DNA of 64,000 bases from Kineosporia sp. NBRC 101731 (GCF_030269305.1 NZ_BSTC01000010.1:62001-126000), one strand, 5' to 3'; counted from the first letter of the stretch, positions 42,692 through 52,620 are shown. Notes: generated by a model from the letters alone, not told the origin. Made by a program: numbers and translations.

Positions 42692-44221
42692 GTGACGTCG
42701 TCCGCCCTGCCGCTGCTCGCGGCCGAAACCGCGAAGGCGTCGGGGGATGCCCGGCTGATCACGGCGGCGGTGCTGGGGATCGCCGTCGTCATCCTGCTCA
42801 TCGCCTTGGCGAAACTGCACCCGTTCCTGGCCCTGGTTCTGGGTTCCGCCGTGCTGGGCATTGTCGGAGGTCTCGGGGTCGCGGGCACCATCGACAGTTT
42901 CACCGGTGGGGTCGGGGCCACGGCCGGAACGGTCGGCCTGCTGATCGCGCTGGGCAACATGATCGGCGCGCTGCTGGCCGATTCCGGCGGGGCCGACCGG
43001 ATCGTCGACCGCGTGGTCAGCCGGGTCCCCGGAGGTCGGCTGCCCTGGGCGATGGCCGGGGTGGCGGCCCTCATCGGACTGCCGTTGTTCTTCGAGATCG
43101 GTGTCGTCCTGCTGGTTCCGGTGGTGCTCCTGGTCTCGGCGCGGACCCAGGTTCCGCTGCTGAAGGTAGCCATCCCCGCACTTGCCGGGCTCTCGGTATT
43201 ACACGGTCTGGTGCCACCGCATCCCGGCCCGCTGGCCGCGGTCACCGCCCTCGACGCCGATCTCGGCCTGACGCTGATGTTCGGCCTGATCCTGGCGATC
43301 CCCACGGTGATCCTGGCGGGGCCGGTGTTCGCGTCGTGGGTGTCGCGGTACGTGGTGGCCCAGGCGCCTCCTGCGCTGGTGGCTTCCGGCGGGGTCACAG
43401 GGGTGCTTGAGGACGACGGTGAGCGTCGGGGGGCCGCCGAGGACGTGGGCGGGCCCACCGACCCGGACGGACCGGACGACCCGGACGGACCGGACGGACC
43501 GGGCGGACCGGGCGGACCGGGCGGACCGGCGTCCACCCTGGGCTTCCCGGCGCGGCGCCCCGCCTTCTGGCCCGCCGTGCTGACCATCCTGCTCCCGGTC
43601 GTCCTGATGCTCGTGCGGGCCGTGGGTGAGCTGACCCTCGACGAGGGCGACGGTCTGCGCGAGGCCCTCGAGGTGGCGGGCGAGCCGCTGGTCGCGCTGC
43701 TGGCCGGCGTGCTGCTGGCCATGTTCACCCTGGGTTTCGCCACCGGGATGGATCGCTCGCAGGTGTCCGGGAGCATCGCCGGGGCGTTGCCGTCGATCTC
43801 CGCGATTCTCCTGATCGTCGCCGCCGGAGGCGGTTTCAAGCAGGTGCTGATCGATGCCGGGGTCGGTCAGGTGATCGCCGACGCGGCCCGGGACACCGAC
43901 CTGTCGCCTCTGCTGCTGGGCTGGCTGGTGGCCGTCGGGATCCGGGTGGCCACCGGTTCGGCCACGGTCGCCACGATCACGGCGGCCGGCATCGTGGTGC
44001 CGCTGGCCGCCGACCTGAGCAGCCCGCAGCTGTCGCTGCTGGTCCTGGCGATCGGTACCGGCTCCCTGTTCTTCTCGCACGTCAACGACGCCGGTTTCTG
44101 GCTGGTGAAGGAGTATCTCGGTCTCACCGTGGGACAGACCCTGCGCACCTGGTCGGTGATGGAGACGCTGATCTCGGTGATCGGCCTGGCCGGGGTGCTG
44201 CTGCTGTCGCTGCTGGTCTAG
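42692..44221 (+). CDS. GntP family gluconate-type permease
   Basis: 509 residues from the GTG at 42692 behind AAGGAGGG; an ATG-like start further left is weaker. It is a hydrophobic 12-14 segment protein with the GntP signatures GLPLFFEIGVVLLVPV and VPPHPGPLAAV, and the C-terminal ATGSATVATITAAGIVVPL and FSHVNDAGFWLVKEYLGL. It probably imports gluconate or a related sugar acid with protons. A cytosolic loop (about residues 240-285) carries a collagen-like Gly-x-Pro run. No kinase or regulator gene lies beside it; the PLD-like gene follows. Confidence 0.93.
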   Translation: MTSSALPLLAAETAKASGDARLITAAVLGIAVVILLIALAKLHPFLALVLGSAVLGIVGGLGVAGTIDSFTGGVGATAGTVGLLIALGNMIGALLADSGGADRIVDRVVSRVPGGRLPWAMAGVAALIGLPLFFEIGVVLLVPVVLLVSARTQVPLLKVAIPALAGLSVLHGLVPPHPGPLAAVTALDADLGLTLMFGLILAIPTVILAGPVFASWVSRYVVAQAPPALVASGGVTGVLEDDGERRGAAEDVGGPTDPDGPDDPDGPDGPGGPGGPGGPASTLGFPARRPAFWPAVLTILLPVVLMLVRAVGELTLDEGDGLREALEVAGEPLVALLAGVLLAMFTLGFATGMDRSQVSGSIAGALPSISAILLIVAAGGGFKQVLIDAGVGQVIADAARDTDLSPLLLGWLVAVGIRVATGSATVATITAAGIVVPLAADLSSPQLSLLVLAIGTGSLFFSHVNDAGFWLVKEYLGLTVGQTLRTWSVMETLISVIGLAGVLLLSLLV

Positions 44222-44272
44222 CCAAGGAGCACCTCCGCGGTGTCTGATGGCTCCTGCAGGCAGGGGGCCTTC

Positions 44273-45376
44273 ATGGGGATCAAGGTCGGCGGTATCGAGT
44301 TGTTCATGGGCCCGCCCGCGCTCGGGGGCCCGGACGACCTCGACGAGGTCGTGCGTGACTTCATCGGCGGGGCCAAGCGCAGCCTGGCCATCGCGGCGCA
44401 GGAACTGGACTCGCGATCGGTGGCACAGGCCGTGCTGGCCGCGCAGGCCGCGAAGATCCGGGTGCGGCTGATCCTCGAGGGGGATTACCTCACCGAGGCC
44501 CGCCCGCCGGGCGACCCCTGGGCGCCGGCCGGTGACAACGAGACCAACCGCGTCATCCATTCCGCGCTGCTGCGGTCGGGGGTCGACGTGGTCACCGACC
44601 TGAATCCGGCCATCTTCCACCAGAAGTTCATCGTGCGGGACCCGGGTGAGCCGACCGCCGCCGTCCTGACCGGCTCGGCCAACTTCACCCGCACCGACAC
44701 CGGCACGAACGACCCGCCGCAGTCGCCGGGCGTGGTCGGCAACAACCTCAACCACATCGCGATCCTCTACGGGCGCACCGCGGCGAAGACCTACCTTGCC
44801 GAGTTCGACCGGATGCGCTCGGGTCTCTTCGGTGCCACGCACGAGCGGGTGGAGGCCCGGCCGGTCGAGTTCCGTCTCGGGAAAGTGCGGGTCAAGCCCG
44901 TTTTCGCGCCCCGTCAGGGGCCGGAGATGGAGATCATGAAACAGATGCTGAAGGCCGCCACCAGCATCGACTTCGCGATGTTCACCTTCGCGCGGTCGTC
45001 CGGTATTGACGACGCGATGATCCGCCTGGCGCCGACTCTGGACCGGCTGCGGGGTGTGCTCGACCGCGGACAGGGCGTGCAGAAGTGGGCGGCGACGCAG
45101 CCGCTGAAGGCGGCCGGGGTGGAACTGCACCAGAACCGGCCGGGCACCGGCGTGCGCAAGCTGCACCACAAGCTGATGGTGATCGACGAGCGACTCCTGG
45201 TGATCGGCAGTTTCAACTACACCGGCCCGGCAACCACGCTGAATGACGAGAACATCATCGTCATCGGTGATCTCGAGGAGGCCGACCCCGTGAGCGAGGA
45301 AGCGCAGCGGCGTCTGGCGGGCTACGCCCTGGTCGAGATCGAGCGGATCGTCCGGGACCTGACCGAACCCGTCTGA
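44273..45376 (+). CDS. Phospholipase D-like domain protein
   Basis: 367 residues from the ATG at 44273 (AGGGGG upstream); the GTG at 44240 is an alternative with AAGGAG 10 bases away. It contains two HKD motifs, FHQKFIVRD and LHHKLMVID, each followed by the G-S-x-N motif (GSANFT and GSFNYT). It is therefore a complete two-motif PLD fold, without a signal peptide. Substrates could be phospholipids or nucleic acids; bacterial cytosolic PLD proteins include endonucleases. It is an isolated gene with a 369-base gap after it. Confidence 0.88.
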   Translation: MGIKVGGIELFMGPPALGGPDDLDEVVRDFIGGAKRSLAIAAQELDSRSVAQAVLAAQAAKIRVRLILEGDYLTEARPPGDPWAPAGDNETNRVIHSALLRSGVDVVTDLNPAIFHQKFIVRDPGEPTAAVLTGSANFTRTDTGTNDPPQSPGVVGNNLNHIAILYGRTAAKTYLAEFDRMRSGLFGATHERVEARPVEFRLGKVRVKPVFAPRQGPEMEIMKQMLKAATSIDFAMFTFARSSGIDDAMIRLAPTLDRLRGVLDRGQGVQKWAATQPLKAAGVELHQNRPGTGVRKLHHKLMVIDERLLVIGSFNYTGPATTLNDENIIVIGDLEEADPVSEEAQRRLAGYALVEIERIVRDLTEPV

Positions 45377-45745
45377 GGTTCAGCAGGCGGCGTTAATTCT
45401 TTGTTTCGCAGCTCCGGCGGTCCTGAGCGTGGATTCATCACAATCGGATGACGGCGGGCCCACAGGAGTGACATATCGGCCGAACTAAGGGCAACCTTAC
45501 TGGCCAGACGGTTCCCAAGTGGCTAACGTGCACCGAAACTCACGGGTAACAGGAAGTTTTGCACTTCGTTCCCGTCCTGGTCATACCGTGTCCGAGGCCC
45601 GCGTCCAGGGCGATCCGGTCACGTCCGCTCCGCCTGAAGTCCAGCTCCGTCGCACTGCCTGTTCCCGTCAACGCGTTCCACCAGGTCCCGTTCCCGAACC
45701 CGCACCGCCCGGTCGTAGGTCCGCCAGAAGGAGAGTCCGACCCGT
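45377..45745 (+). other. Non-coding gap upstream of the peptide ABC operon
   Basis: 369 bases without a convincing gene; the short frames in it lack a ribosome-binding site or homology. It contains a short dyad TAAGG-N4-CCTTA at 45486-45499 and GC-poorer stretches around 45400-45500, so the operon promoter probably lies there. Nothing else is seen. Confidence 0.5.
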
Positions 45746-46741
45746 ATGTCCGCTCCGCTCGACGTACCCGGGGGTGCGACCGAAGCACAGCCCGAGGCCG
45801 TTCTCTCCGGTGCCGGGGTGGCGATCCAGGGACGCTCCCTCACGCAGATCGCCTGGCTGCGGCTGCGGCGTGACCGCTGGGCGCTGGCCGGCGGCGTCAT
45901 CGTCGTCCTGCTGATCCTGATCGCGATCTTCGCGCCGCTGGTCGTGGCTCTCCTGGGGCACCCGCCCAACGAGTTCCACCCCGACCAGATCGACCCGGAC
46001 CTGGCCACGCCGATCCACCCGCTGGGGGGCATCACCGGCGACTTCCTGCTCGGCGTGGAGCCGCTGAACGGTCGTGACCTGTTCAGCCGGGTGGTCTACG
46101 GCGCCCGGATCTCGCTGCTCATCGCGTTTCTCGCGACGCTGCTGTCGGTGTTCATCGGCACGGTGCTCGGGGTGGTCGCGGGTTACTACGGCCGCTGGAT
46201 CGACACGCTGATCAGCCGCACCATGGACCTCTTCCTGGCGTTCCCCCTGCTGGTGTTCGCCCTGGCCCTGGCCGGGGTGGTGCCCGACAAGGCGTTCGGG
46301 CTGAGCGGCGACGCGCTGCGTATCGCGCTGCTGATCTTCATCATCGGCTTCTTCAACTGGCCCTACATCGGCCGCATCGTGCGCGGGCAGACCCTGTCGC
46401 TGCGAGAGCGTGAGTTCGTCGACGCCGCACGTAGTCTCGGTGCCCGCACGCCGTACATCCTGTTCCGTGAGCTGCTGCCGAACCTGGCCGCGCCGATCCT
46501 GGTGTACGCCACGCTGCTGATCCCGACCAACATCCTGTTCGAGGCGGCCCTGTCGTTCCTCGGCGTGGGTGTGCGCCCGCCCACCCCGACCTGGGGCGGC
46601 ATGCTCTCCGAGGCCACCACGTACTACCGGGTCGACCCCACCTTCATGATGGTGCCCGGTGTCGCGATCTTCGTGACCGTGCTGGCCTTCAACATCCTCG
46701 GTGACGGCCTGAGGGACGCCCTGGACCCCCGCGCCCGCTGA
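45746..46741 (+). CDS. Oligopeptide/dipeptide ABC transporter permease (OppC/DppC type)
   Basis: 331 residues with six membrane segments, first at about residues 45-70 (RWALAGGVIVVLLILIAIFAPLVVAL). The N-terminal OppC_N region and the BPD permease signature EFVDAARSLGARTPYILFRELLPNLAAPILV (EAA motif) are present, with TDPRFMM-like FLGVGVRPPTPTWGGMLSEA. It forms one half of the importer channel with the permease at 48644. It is the first gene of a five-gene operon (C, binding protein, B, D, F). Confidence 0.93.
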   Translation: MSAPLDVPGGATEAQPEAVLSGAGVAIQGRSLTQIAWLRLRRDRWALAGGVIVVLLILIAIFAPLVVALLGHPPNEFHPDQIDPDLATPIHPLGGITGDFLLGVEPLNGRDLFSRVVYGARISLLIAFLATLLSVFIGTVLGVVAGYYGRWIDTLISRTMDLFLAFPLLVFALALAGVVPDKAFGLSGDALRIALLIFIIGFFNWPYIGRIVRGQTLSLREREFVDAARSLGARTPYILFRELLPNLAAPILVYATLLIPTNILFEAALSFLGVGVRPPTPTWGGMLSEATTYYRVDPTFMMVPGVAIFVTVLAFNILGDGLRDALDPRAR

Positions 46742-46834
46742 CGTTCCACTCGTACGGGGGTTCGGCGCTGTTCCCCTGCAACGATTTTCCAAGAAGGTGC
46801 CGTGCTGGCCAAGACAGTGAAGGTGGAACACACC

Positions 46835-48589
46835 ATGAGAAGAAGGCGCACGACCATCGCCGTCGCCGGCGCTGCCGCGCTGACGGTGAGCCTGGCGGCG
46901 TGCGGCGGGGGATCCTCGTCCGGCGACGACGGGGACGCCGGTGGCGCGGCCAAGTTCGACGCCGCTGTCACCGGTGTCGTCAACTCCTCCGACGCCAAGG
47001 GCGGCACCCTCCGCTACGCGAACGAGGGTGAGTGGGACTCCACCGACCCGGGTGACACCTACTACGGGTACTCCTGGAACTTCGCCCGCTACTACACGCG
47101 CACCCTGGTGACCTACAAGTCCGCGCCCGGCGCCGAGGGTGCCACCCTGGTCCCGGACCTCGCGACCAGCCTGGGCAAGTCGTCCGACGGCGGCAAGACC
47201 TGGACCTACACGCTGAAGGACGGCCTGAAGTTCGAGGACGGCTCGCCGATCACCTCGGGCGACATCCGTTACGCGGTGGAGCGCCAGCTCGACAAGACCA
47301 CGTTCCCGCACGGGCCCACGTACTTCAACGACTTCCTGGCCGACGTGCCCGAGGGTTACTCGGTCTACAAGGACAAGAAGGACCTCGACGCGATCGAGAC
47401 GCCGGACGACAAGACCATCGTCTTCCACCTGAACCAGGCGTTCAGCGGGTTCGACTACTTCGCCGGCCTTCCCGCCACCGCTCCGGTGCCGAAGGACAAG
47501 GACACCGGCTCGAAGTACAAGTCCGCGGTGGTCTCCTCGGGCCCGTACAAGTTCTCGGACTACGAGGCCGGCAAGAGCTTCAAGCTGGTCCGCAACGACC
47601 AGTGGGACGCGGCCACCGACGAGGTGCGCCCGGCCCTGCCGGACCAGATCGACGTGACGCTCAACGTCAACAAGGACGACATCGACCAGCGTCTGCTCTC
47701 GGGTGACCTCGACGTCTCCGTCACCCAGCTGGGTATCGGCGCGGCCGCCAAGGCGCAGGTGCTGGCCGACCCCGAGGAGAAGAAGAACTCGGACTCGGCC
47801 CCGCTGAACCGCACCTGGTTCACCTCGATCAACAGCGAGGTCGCGCCGTTCGACAACATCGACTGCCGCAAGGCGGTCATCTACGCGGCCGACCACACCG
47901 GCTACCAGACGGCCTTCGGCGGCTCGATCGGTGGCGGCGACGTGGCCACCAGCCTGCTGCCCCCGACCATCCCGGGCCAGCAGAAGGTCGACCTGTACCC
48001 GGTCAGCGCGCAGACCGGCGACGAGGCCAAGGCCAAGGAGGCGCTCACCGCCTGCGGCAAGCCCGACGGCTTCGAGACCAGCTACAGCTACCGCACCGAG
48101 CGTCCGGCCGAGAAGGCCGCCGCCGAGTCGATGCAGCAGTCGCTGGCCAAGGTCGGCATCAAGGTGACCCTGAAGCCCTACCCGCAGGGTGACTACTTCT
48201 CGCTGTACGCCGGTAAGCCGTCCTTCGCCAAGAAGGAAGGCCTGGGCCTGATGGCCAACGGCTGGGCGGCCGACTGGCCGGACGGTTACGGCTTCCTGTC
48301 CCAGCTGGTCGACAGCCGGGTCATCCGCGAGACCGGTGGCGCCTCGAACCTGAGCGTCCGCGACCCCGAGATCGACAAGCTCATCGACCTCGCCGTCAAC
48401 GAGCAGGACACGGCCAAGCGTGAGCAGGAGTGGGCCGACATCGACAAGAAGGTCATGGAAGGCGCCTGGGTGTACCCGGGTGTCTGGGCGAAGGTGCTGC
48501 TGTACCGGCCCAAGACCCTGACCAACGTGTTCGTGAGCAGCGGCTACGACGGATACGACTACTCCGCGCTCGGCGTGGCGAAGAGCTGA
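46835..48589 (+). CDS. ABC transporter peptide-binding lipoprotein (SBP family 5)
   Basis: 584 residues from the ATG at 46835. It has a lipoprotein signal peptide (MRRRRTTIAVAGAAALTVSLAAC) with lipobox LAAC and an acylated Cys, then a Gly/Ser/Asp linker. A family 5 substrate-binding domain follows (GGTLRYANEGEWDSTDPGDTYYGYSWNFARYYTRTLVTYK, LVPDLATSLGKSSDGGKTWTYTLKDGLKFEDGSPITSGDIRYAVER). It captures peptides or another ligand outside the membrane for the permeases encoded on both sides. Ligand cannot be predicted. Confidence 0.94.
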   Translation: MRRRRTTIAVAGAAALTVSLAACGGGSSSGDDGDAGGAAKFDAAVTGVVNSSDAKGGTLRYANEGEWDSTDPGDTYYGYSWNFARYYTRTLVTYKSAPGAEGATLVPDLATSLGKSSDGGKTWTYTLKDGLKFEDGSPITSGDIRYAVERQLDKTTFPHGPTYFNDFLADVPEGYSVYKDKKDLDAIETPDDKTIVFHLNQAFSGFDYFAGLPATAPVPKDKDTGSKYKSAVVSSGPYKFSDYEAGKSFKLVRNDQWDAATDEVRPALPDQIDVTLNVNKDDIDQRLLSGDLDVSVTQLGIGAAAKAQVLADPEEKKNSDSAPLNRTWFTSINSEVAPFDNIDCRKAVIYAADHTGYQTAFGGSIGGGDVATSLLPPTIPGQQKVDLYPVSAQTGDEAKAKEALTACGKPDGFETSYSYRTERPAEKAAAESMQQSLAKVGIKVTLKPYPQGDYFSLYAGKPSFAKKEGLGLMANGWAADWPDGYGFLSQLVDSRVIRETGGASNLSVRDPEIDKLIDLAVNEQDTAKREQEWADIDKKVMEGAWVYPGVWAKVLLYRPKTLTNVFVSSGYDGYDYSALGVAKS

Positions 48590-48643
48590 AAGGCAACACA
48601 GCACCATGAATCGACGACGACGGCGACCGGAAAGGACTGAGCA

Positions 48644-49657
48644 GTGACGGCATTCATCGCCAGGCGCGCGGTCGCCGCCGTCGTCATCCTGGCCCTGGTC
48701 AGCTTCATCACCTTCGCGATCTTCTTCCTGGTGCCGAGGCTGGCCGGGGCGAGTGCCGACGACCTGGCCTCGCGCTACGTGGGCAAGACGGCCGGTGCCG
48801 AGCAGGTGCACGAGCGGGCGGTGCAGCTCGGCTTCACCGACCCGGTGTACGTGCAGTACGGCGACTTCGTGAAGGGCATCTTCGCGGGCCGCGACTACGA
48901 CCTCGGCGGGCCGGCACCGGAGCACTGCCCGGCCCCCTGCCTCGGGTTCTCGTTCATCGACCAGAACCCGGTGCTGCCCGACCTGCTCGACCGGCTGCCG
49001 GTGACGCTGTCGCTGGCCGCCGGGGCGGCGCTGATCTGGCTGATCAGCGGCGTCGGGGTCGGTGTGCTCTCGGCCCTGCGCCGGGGCACGGTGTTCGACC
49101 GGGCGGCCATGGCCGTGGCGCTCGCGGGTGTCTCCCTGCCGATCTTCTTCACCGGTCTGCTGGCCCTGTCGGTGTTCAGCTACACCCTGAAGATCTTCCC
49201 GCCGGGCAGTAGCTACACCCCGTTGCTGGAGAACCCGATCGAGTGGGCCTACGACCTGATCCTGCCCTGGGTCACGCTGGCCTTCCTCTACGCGGCCGGG
49301 TACGCCCGGCTGACCCGGGCGGGCATGCTCGAGACGATGAACGAGGACTACATCCGCACGGCCCGGGCCAAGGGCCTGCCCGAGCGCACGGTGGTGCTGA
49401 AGCACGCCCTGCGCTCCACCCTCACCCCGGTGCTGACGATCTTCGGTCTCGACCTGGGCCTGCTGGTGGGTGGCGCGATCCTGACCGAGTCGACGTTCTC
49501 GCTGCCCGGTCTCGGCTCGTACACGGTGCAGGCGATCTCCCACAACGACCTGCCCAAGGTGCTCGGCGTGACCCTGCTGGCCGCCACCTTCGTGGTGATA
49601 GCCAACCTGGTCGTCGACATTCTGTACGCCGTGATCGACCCGAGGGTGAGGCTCTGA
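48644..49657 (+). CDS. Oligopeptide/dipeptide ABC transporter permease (OppB/DppB type)
   Basis: 337 residues. N-terminal membrane segment RRAVAAVVILALVSFITFAIFFLVPRLAG, then the EAA motif in EDYIRTARAKGLPERTVVLKHALRSTLTPVLTIFG and GGAILTESTFSLPGLGSYTVQAI. This is the partner of the OppC-type subunit. The extracellular loop holds four cysteines (CPAPCL region and nearby) that could form a disulfide. It lies after the binding-protein gene rather than before it, an unusual order. Confidence 0.93.
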   Translation: MTAFIARRAVAAVVILALVSFITFAIFFLVPRLAGASADDLASRYVGKTAGAEQVHERAVQLGFTDPVYVQYGDFVKGIFAGRDYDLGGPAPEHCPAPCLGFSFIDQNPVLPDLLDRLPVTLSLAAGAALIWLISGVGVGVLSALRRGTVFDRAAMAVALAGVSLPIFFTGLLALSVFSYTLKIFPPGSSYTPLLENPIEWAYDLILPWVTLAFLYAAGYARLTRAGMLETMNEDYIRTARAKGLPERTVVLKHALRSTLTPVLTIFGLDLGLLVGGAILTESTFSLPGLGSYTVQAISHNDLPKVLGVTLLAATFVVIANLVVDILYAVIDPRVRL

Positions 49658-49658
49658 G

Positions 49659-50720
49659 GTGACCGAGGTTTCCACCGCCGGAGACGGTGACCGCCAACGT
49701 CCGTTCCTGGACGTCCGTGACCTGCGCATCCACTTCCCGACCGACGACGGTCTGGTGAAATCGGTCGACGGGCTCAGCTTCTCGCTGGAACGCGGGAAGA
49801 CGCTGGGGATCGTCGGCGAGTCCGGCTCGGGCAAGAGCGTGTCCAGCATGGGCATCATGGGTCTGCACCGCACCACGAACGCCCAGGTCTCCGGCGAGAT
49901 CTGGCTGGACGGCGACGAACTGGTCTCGGCCAGTGCCGACTTCGTCCGGAAGCTGCGCGGCCGCAAGATGGCCATGATCTTCCAGGACCCGCTGTCCTCC
50001 CTGCACCCGTACTTCAAGGTCGGCGCGCAGATCATCGAGGCGTACCGGCTGTACAACGACGTCAGCAAGAAGCAGGCCCGTCAGCACGCGATCGATCTGC
50101 TCGGCCGGGTCGGCATTCCGGAGCCCTCCTCACGGGTGGACGACTACCCGCACCAGTTCTCCGGCGGCATGCGCCAGCGCGCGATGATCGCGATGGCGCT
50201 CGCCTGTGACCCCGAGCTGCTGATCGCCGACGAGCCGACCACGGCCCTGGACGTCACCGTGCAGGCCGAGATCCTCGACCTGATCCGCGACCTGCAGCAG
50301 GAGTTCGGCTCGGCGGTCATCATGATCACCCACGACCTCGGGGTGATCGCGGAGCTGGCCGACGACGTGCTGGTGATGTATGGCGGCAAGGCGGTGGAGC
50401 ACGCCTCGGTGCACGATCTCTTCCGGGCGCCCGAACACCCCTACACCTGGGGCCTGCTCAGCTCGATGCCGCGGATGGACCGGGTGCGCGCCGAGCGGCT
50501 GCTGCCCGTTCCCGGCAGCCCGCCGAGCCTGATCAGCCTGCCGCCCGGCTGCGCGTTCAGCCCGCGCTGCCCCTATGACGAACTGACCGACGGGAAGGCG
50601 CTGACCGACGTGCCCGAACTGCTCCCGGTACCGGGCCGGGCGGCGCACCGCGTGGCCTGTCACCTGCCGTCCGCCCAGCGCCGGCAGATCTGGACGGAGG
50701 AGGTGTCACCGCGCCTGTGA
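49659..50720 (+). CDS. Oligopeptide ABC transporter ATPase (OppD/DppD type)
   Basis: 353 residues, GTG at 49659, one base after the stop of the permease gene. Walker [13 protein letters not shown], signature [15 protein letters not shown], Walker [13 protein letters not shown], and the C-terminal oligopeptide_ATPase cysteine motif ([12 protein letters not shown]) that binds an Fe-S cluster or zinc in OppD proteins. It energises the importer with the following ATPase. Its stop overlaps the next start by four bases. Confidence 0.94.
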   Translation: MTEVSTAGDGDRQRPFLDVRDLRIHFPTDDGLVKSVDGLSFSLERGKTLGIVGESGSGKSVSSMGIMGLHRTTNAQVSGEIWLDGDELVSASADFVRKLRGRKMAMIFQDPLSSLHPYFKVGAQIIEAYRLYNDVSKKQARQHAIDLLGRVGIPEPSSRVDDYPHQFSGGMRQRAMIAMALACDPELLIADEPTTALDVTVQAEILDLIRDLQQEFGSAVIMITHDLGVIAELADDVLVMYGGKAVEHASVHDLFRAPEHPYTWGLLSSMPRMDRVRAERLLPVPGSPPSLISLPPGCAFSPRCPYDELTDGKALTDVPELLPVPGRAAHRVACHLPSAQRRQIWTEEVSPRL

Positions 50721-51784
50721 GTACAGTTTCCGAGGTCCCCGCGGACGAGGGGACGACGCAGGACGACCTCCTGCTCGACGTGAAGGGCCTGAAGCGGCAC
50801 TTCCCGGTGAACCGGGGCGCCGTGCTGCGCCGCCAGGTCGCCGCGGTGAAGGCCGTGGACGGTATCGACTTCCAGGTGCGCCGGGGCGAGACCCTGGGCC
50901 TGGTGGGGGAGTCCGGTTGCGGCAAGACCACCACCGGCCGCCTGCTGACCCGTCTGGACGAGCCCACCGAGGGCACGATCTCGCTGGACGGCCGGGACAT
51001 CGCGCACCTGTCCGACTCCGCGATGCGCCCGCTGCGCCGTGACGTGCAGATGATCTTCCAGGACCCGTACTCGTCGCTGAACCCCCGCCACACCGTGGGC
51101 TCGATCGTCGGGGCGCCGTTCCGCCTGCACAAGACCCTGCCGTCCGCGCAGGTCAAGCCGGCCGTGCAGGAACTGCTGGAACTGGTGGGCCTGAACCCGG
51201 AGCACTACAACCGGTACCCGCACGAGTTCTCCGGCGGCCAGCGCCAGCGCATCGGGGTGGCCCGGGCGATCGCCCTGCGCCCCAAGCTGGTCATCGCCGA
51301 CGAGCCGGTCTCCGCCCTGGACGTGTCGATCCAGGCGCAGGTGATCAACCTGCTGGAAGACCTGCAGAACGAGTTCGCCCTGACCTACGTGGTGATCGCC
51401 CACGACCTGTCCGTGGTGCGGCACATCTCCGACCGGATCGCGGTGATGTACCTCGGCAAGATCGTCGAGATCGCCGACCGGGACGACCTGTACGAGCGGC
51501 CGATGCATCCGTACACGCACGCGCTGCTGTCGGCCGTGCCGGTGCCCGACCCGGACGCCCGCGTCAACCGGGAACGCATCCGTCTGCGCGGGGAGACCCC
51601 GAGCCCGCTCAACCCGCCGTCCGGCTGCCGGTTCCACACCCGCTGCTGGAAGGCCCAGGAGATCTGCTCGGTGCAGGAGCCGCCGCTGGAGCCGATGGTG
51701 GGCAACCACGAGGTGGCCTGTCACTTCCCGGAGAACCCGCCGGGCGACCGCCTGACCGCCCACCCGATTCAGCCCTCCGAGTAA
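50717..51784 (+). CDS. Oligopeptide ABC transporter ATPase (OppF/DppF type)
   Basis: 355 residues, GTG at 50717 overlapping the OppD-type stop (GTGA). Walker A GESGCGKTTTGR, signature FSGGQRQRIGVARAI, Walker B LVIADEPVSALD, and the C-terminal PPSGCRFHTRCWKAQEICS cysteine motif. It forms the heterodimeric motor with the OppD-type subunit. Its 3' end overlaps the convergent BKACE gene by 16 bases, leaving no room for a terminator. Confidence 0.94.
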   Translation: MSTVSEVPADEGTTQDDLLLDVKGLKRHFPVNRGAVLRRQVAAVKAVDGIDFQVRRGETLGLVGESGCGKTTTGRLLTRLDEPTEGTISLDGRDIAHLSDSAMRPLRRDVQMIFQDPYSSLNPRHTVGSIVGAPFRLHKTLPSAQVKPAVQELLELVGLNPEHYNRYPHEFSGGQRQRIGVARAIALRPKLVIADEPVSALDVSIQAQVINLLEDLQNEFALTYVVIAHDLSVVRHISDRIAVMYLGKIVEIADRDDLYERPMHPYTHALLSAVPVPDPDARVNRERIRLRGETPSPLNPPSGCRFHTRCWKAQEICSVQEPPLEPMVGNHEVACHFPENPPGDRLTAHPIQPSE

Positions 51785-52512
51785 GACTTTCCGAGGTACA
51801 GCTCACGAACGCCCCGGACCAGGGCGGCGTTGCCGGTCACCGGCCCGCCGTCCGGTCCGGTGAGCGTGTCCTCCAGGCCGATCCGGGTGTCCAGGCCCAG
51901 GGCCAGGGCGTGACGGAGCACCGGCCAGCACGCCTCCTGCTCGCCGTGCAGCAGGACCGGCACGCCCGGATCGCCGAGTTCCTGGAGGATGGCGTCGGCC
52001 TCGGCCACCGCCTTCTCCGGCGGTACGCCGATGATCTCGACGAGTACCCGGATGATCCCGGGAAGAGGGCCCGACCCGAGCAGGCGGGCGTCACGGGTGG
52101 TCCAGACCCCGGCCTCGATCCCGATGCCGATCTCGCGCAGCACCGCCGCCAGTTCGAGGGCGCTGGGCTCGGACAGGTTCACCGAGGCGAAGTCGGGCCG
52201 CTCGGCAGGCCGCAGCGCCACCCAGCCCCGGACCAGCTCACGTCGCGCGGTCACGTCGCGCGCGGTGATCCACAGCCCGGTGGACACACCCACCGGAATA
52301 CCGGGGCACGCCTGACGGACGGCGCTGACGGCCGCCGCCACCTCGACCGCCAGCAGCGACTCCGCCCCGTCGACCCCCCGGGGGTGCAGATGCAGGCAGT
52401 CGGCGCCGGCCTCCACCGCCGCCCGGGCGGCGCCGGCGAGCTGGGCCGGCGTGACCGGCAGCCCGGGATGTTCCGACCGGGTGCGCGATCCGTTGAGACA
52501 CACCTTCAGCAC
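51769..52512 (-). CDS. BKACE family (beta-keto acid cleavage, DUF849) protein
   Basis: 247 residues, somewhat short for the family (about 270-300). The N-terminal VCLNGSRTRSEHPGLPVTPAQLAGAARAAVEAGADCLHLHPRG contains the zinc-binding HLHPR pair. VGVSTGLW and the end GLDTRIGLEDTL (Glu proton-relay) match BKACE enzymes, which condense a beta-keto acid with acetyl-CoA to give acetoacetate and a new CoA ester. The founding member is 3-keto-5-aminohexanoate cleavage enzyme. Substrate here unknown. It converges on the peptide importer with overlapping 3' ends. Confidence 0.85.
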   Translation of the reverse strand: MLKVCLNGSRTRSEHPGLPVTPAQLAGAARAAVEAGADCLHLHPRGVDGAESLLAVEVAAAVSAVRQACPGIPVGVSTGLWITARDVTARRELVRGWVALRPAERPDFASVNLSEPSALELAAVLREIGIGIEAGVWTTRDARLLGSGPLPGIIRVLVEIIGVPPEKAVAEADAILQELGDPGVPVLLHGEQEACWPVLRHALALGLDTRIGLEDTLTGPDGGPVTGNAALVRGVRELYLGKSYSEG

Positions 52513-52620
52513 GGTTCCTCCTCCACGTCCGATCAGTAATGAACCGCTTACGGACGCGGGAGTCCAGCGTAAGAACCGTGTCGTCCGGCACCGGGCCCGG
52601 CGGGCCCGGGGTCCGCACCT

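Noticed and set aside
45486-45499. TAAGG-N4-CCTTA dyad as a second iron box
   Set aside because: The half-sites are 4 bases apart, not 9 as in the DtxR/IdeR consensus, and the central bases do not fit.
45668-50068. A 4.4-kb open frame on the minus strand across the peptide ABC operon
   Set aside because: It is an antisense shadow caused by high GC and codon bias; no domain is recognisable, and the plus-strand genes are clear.
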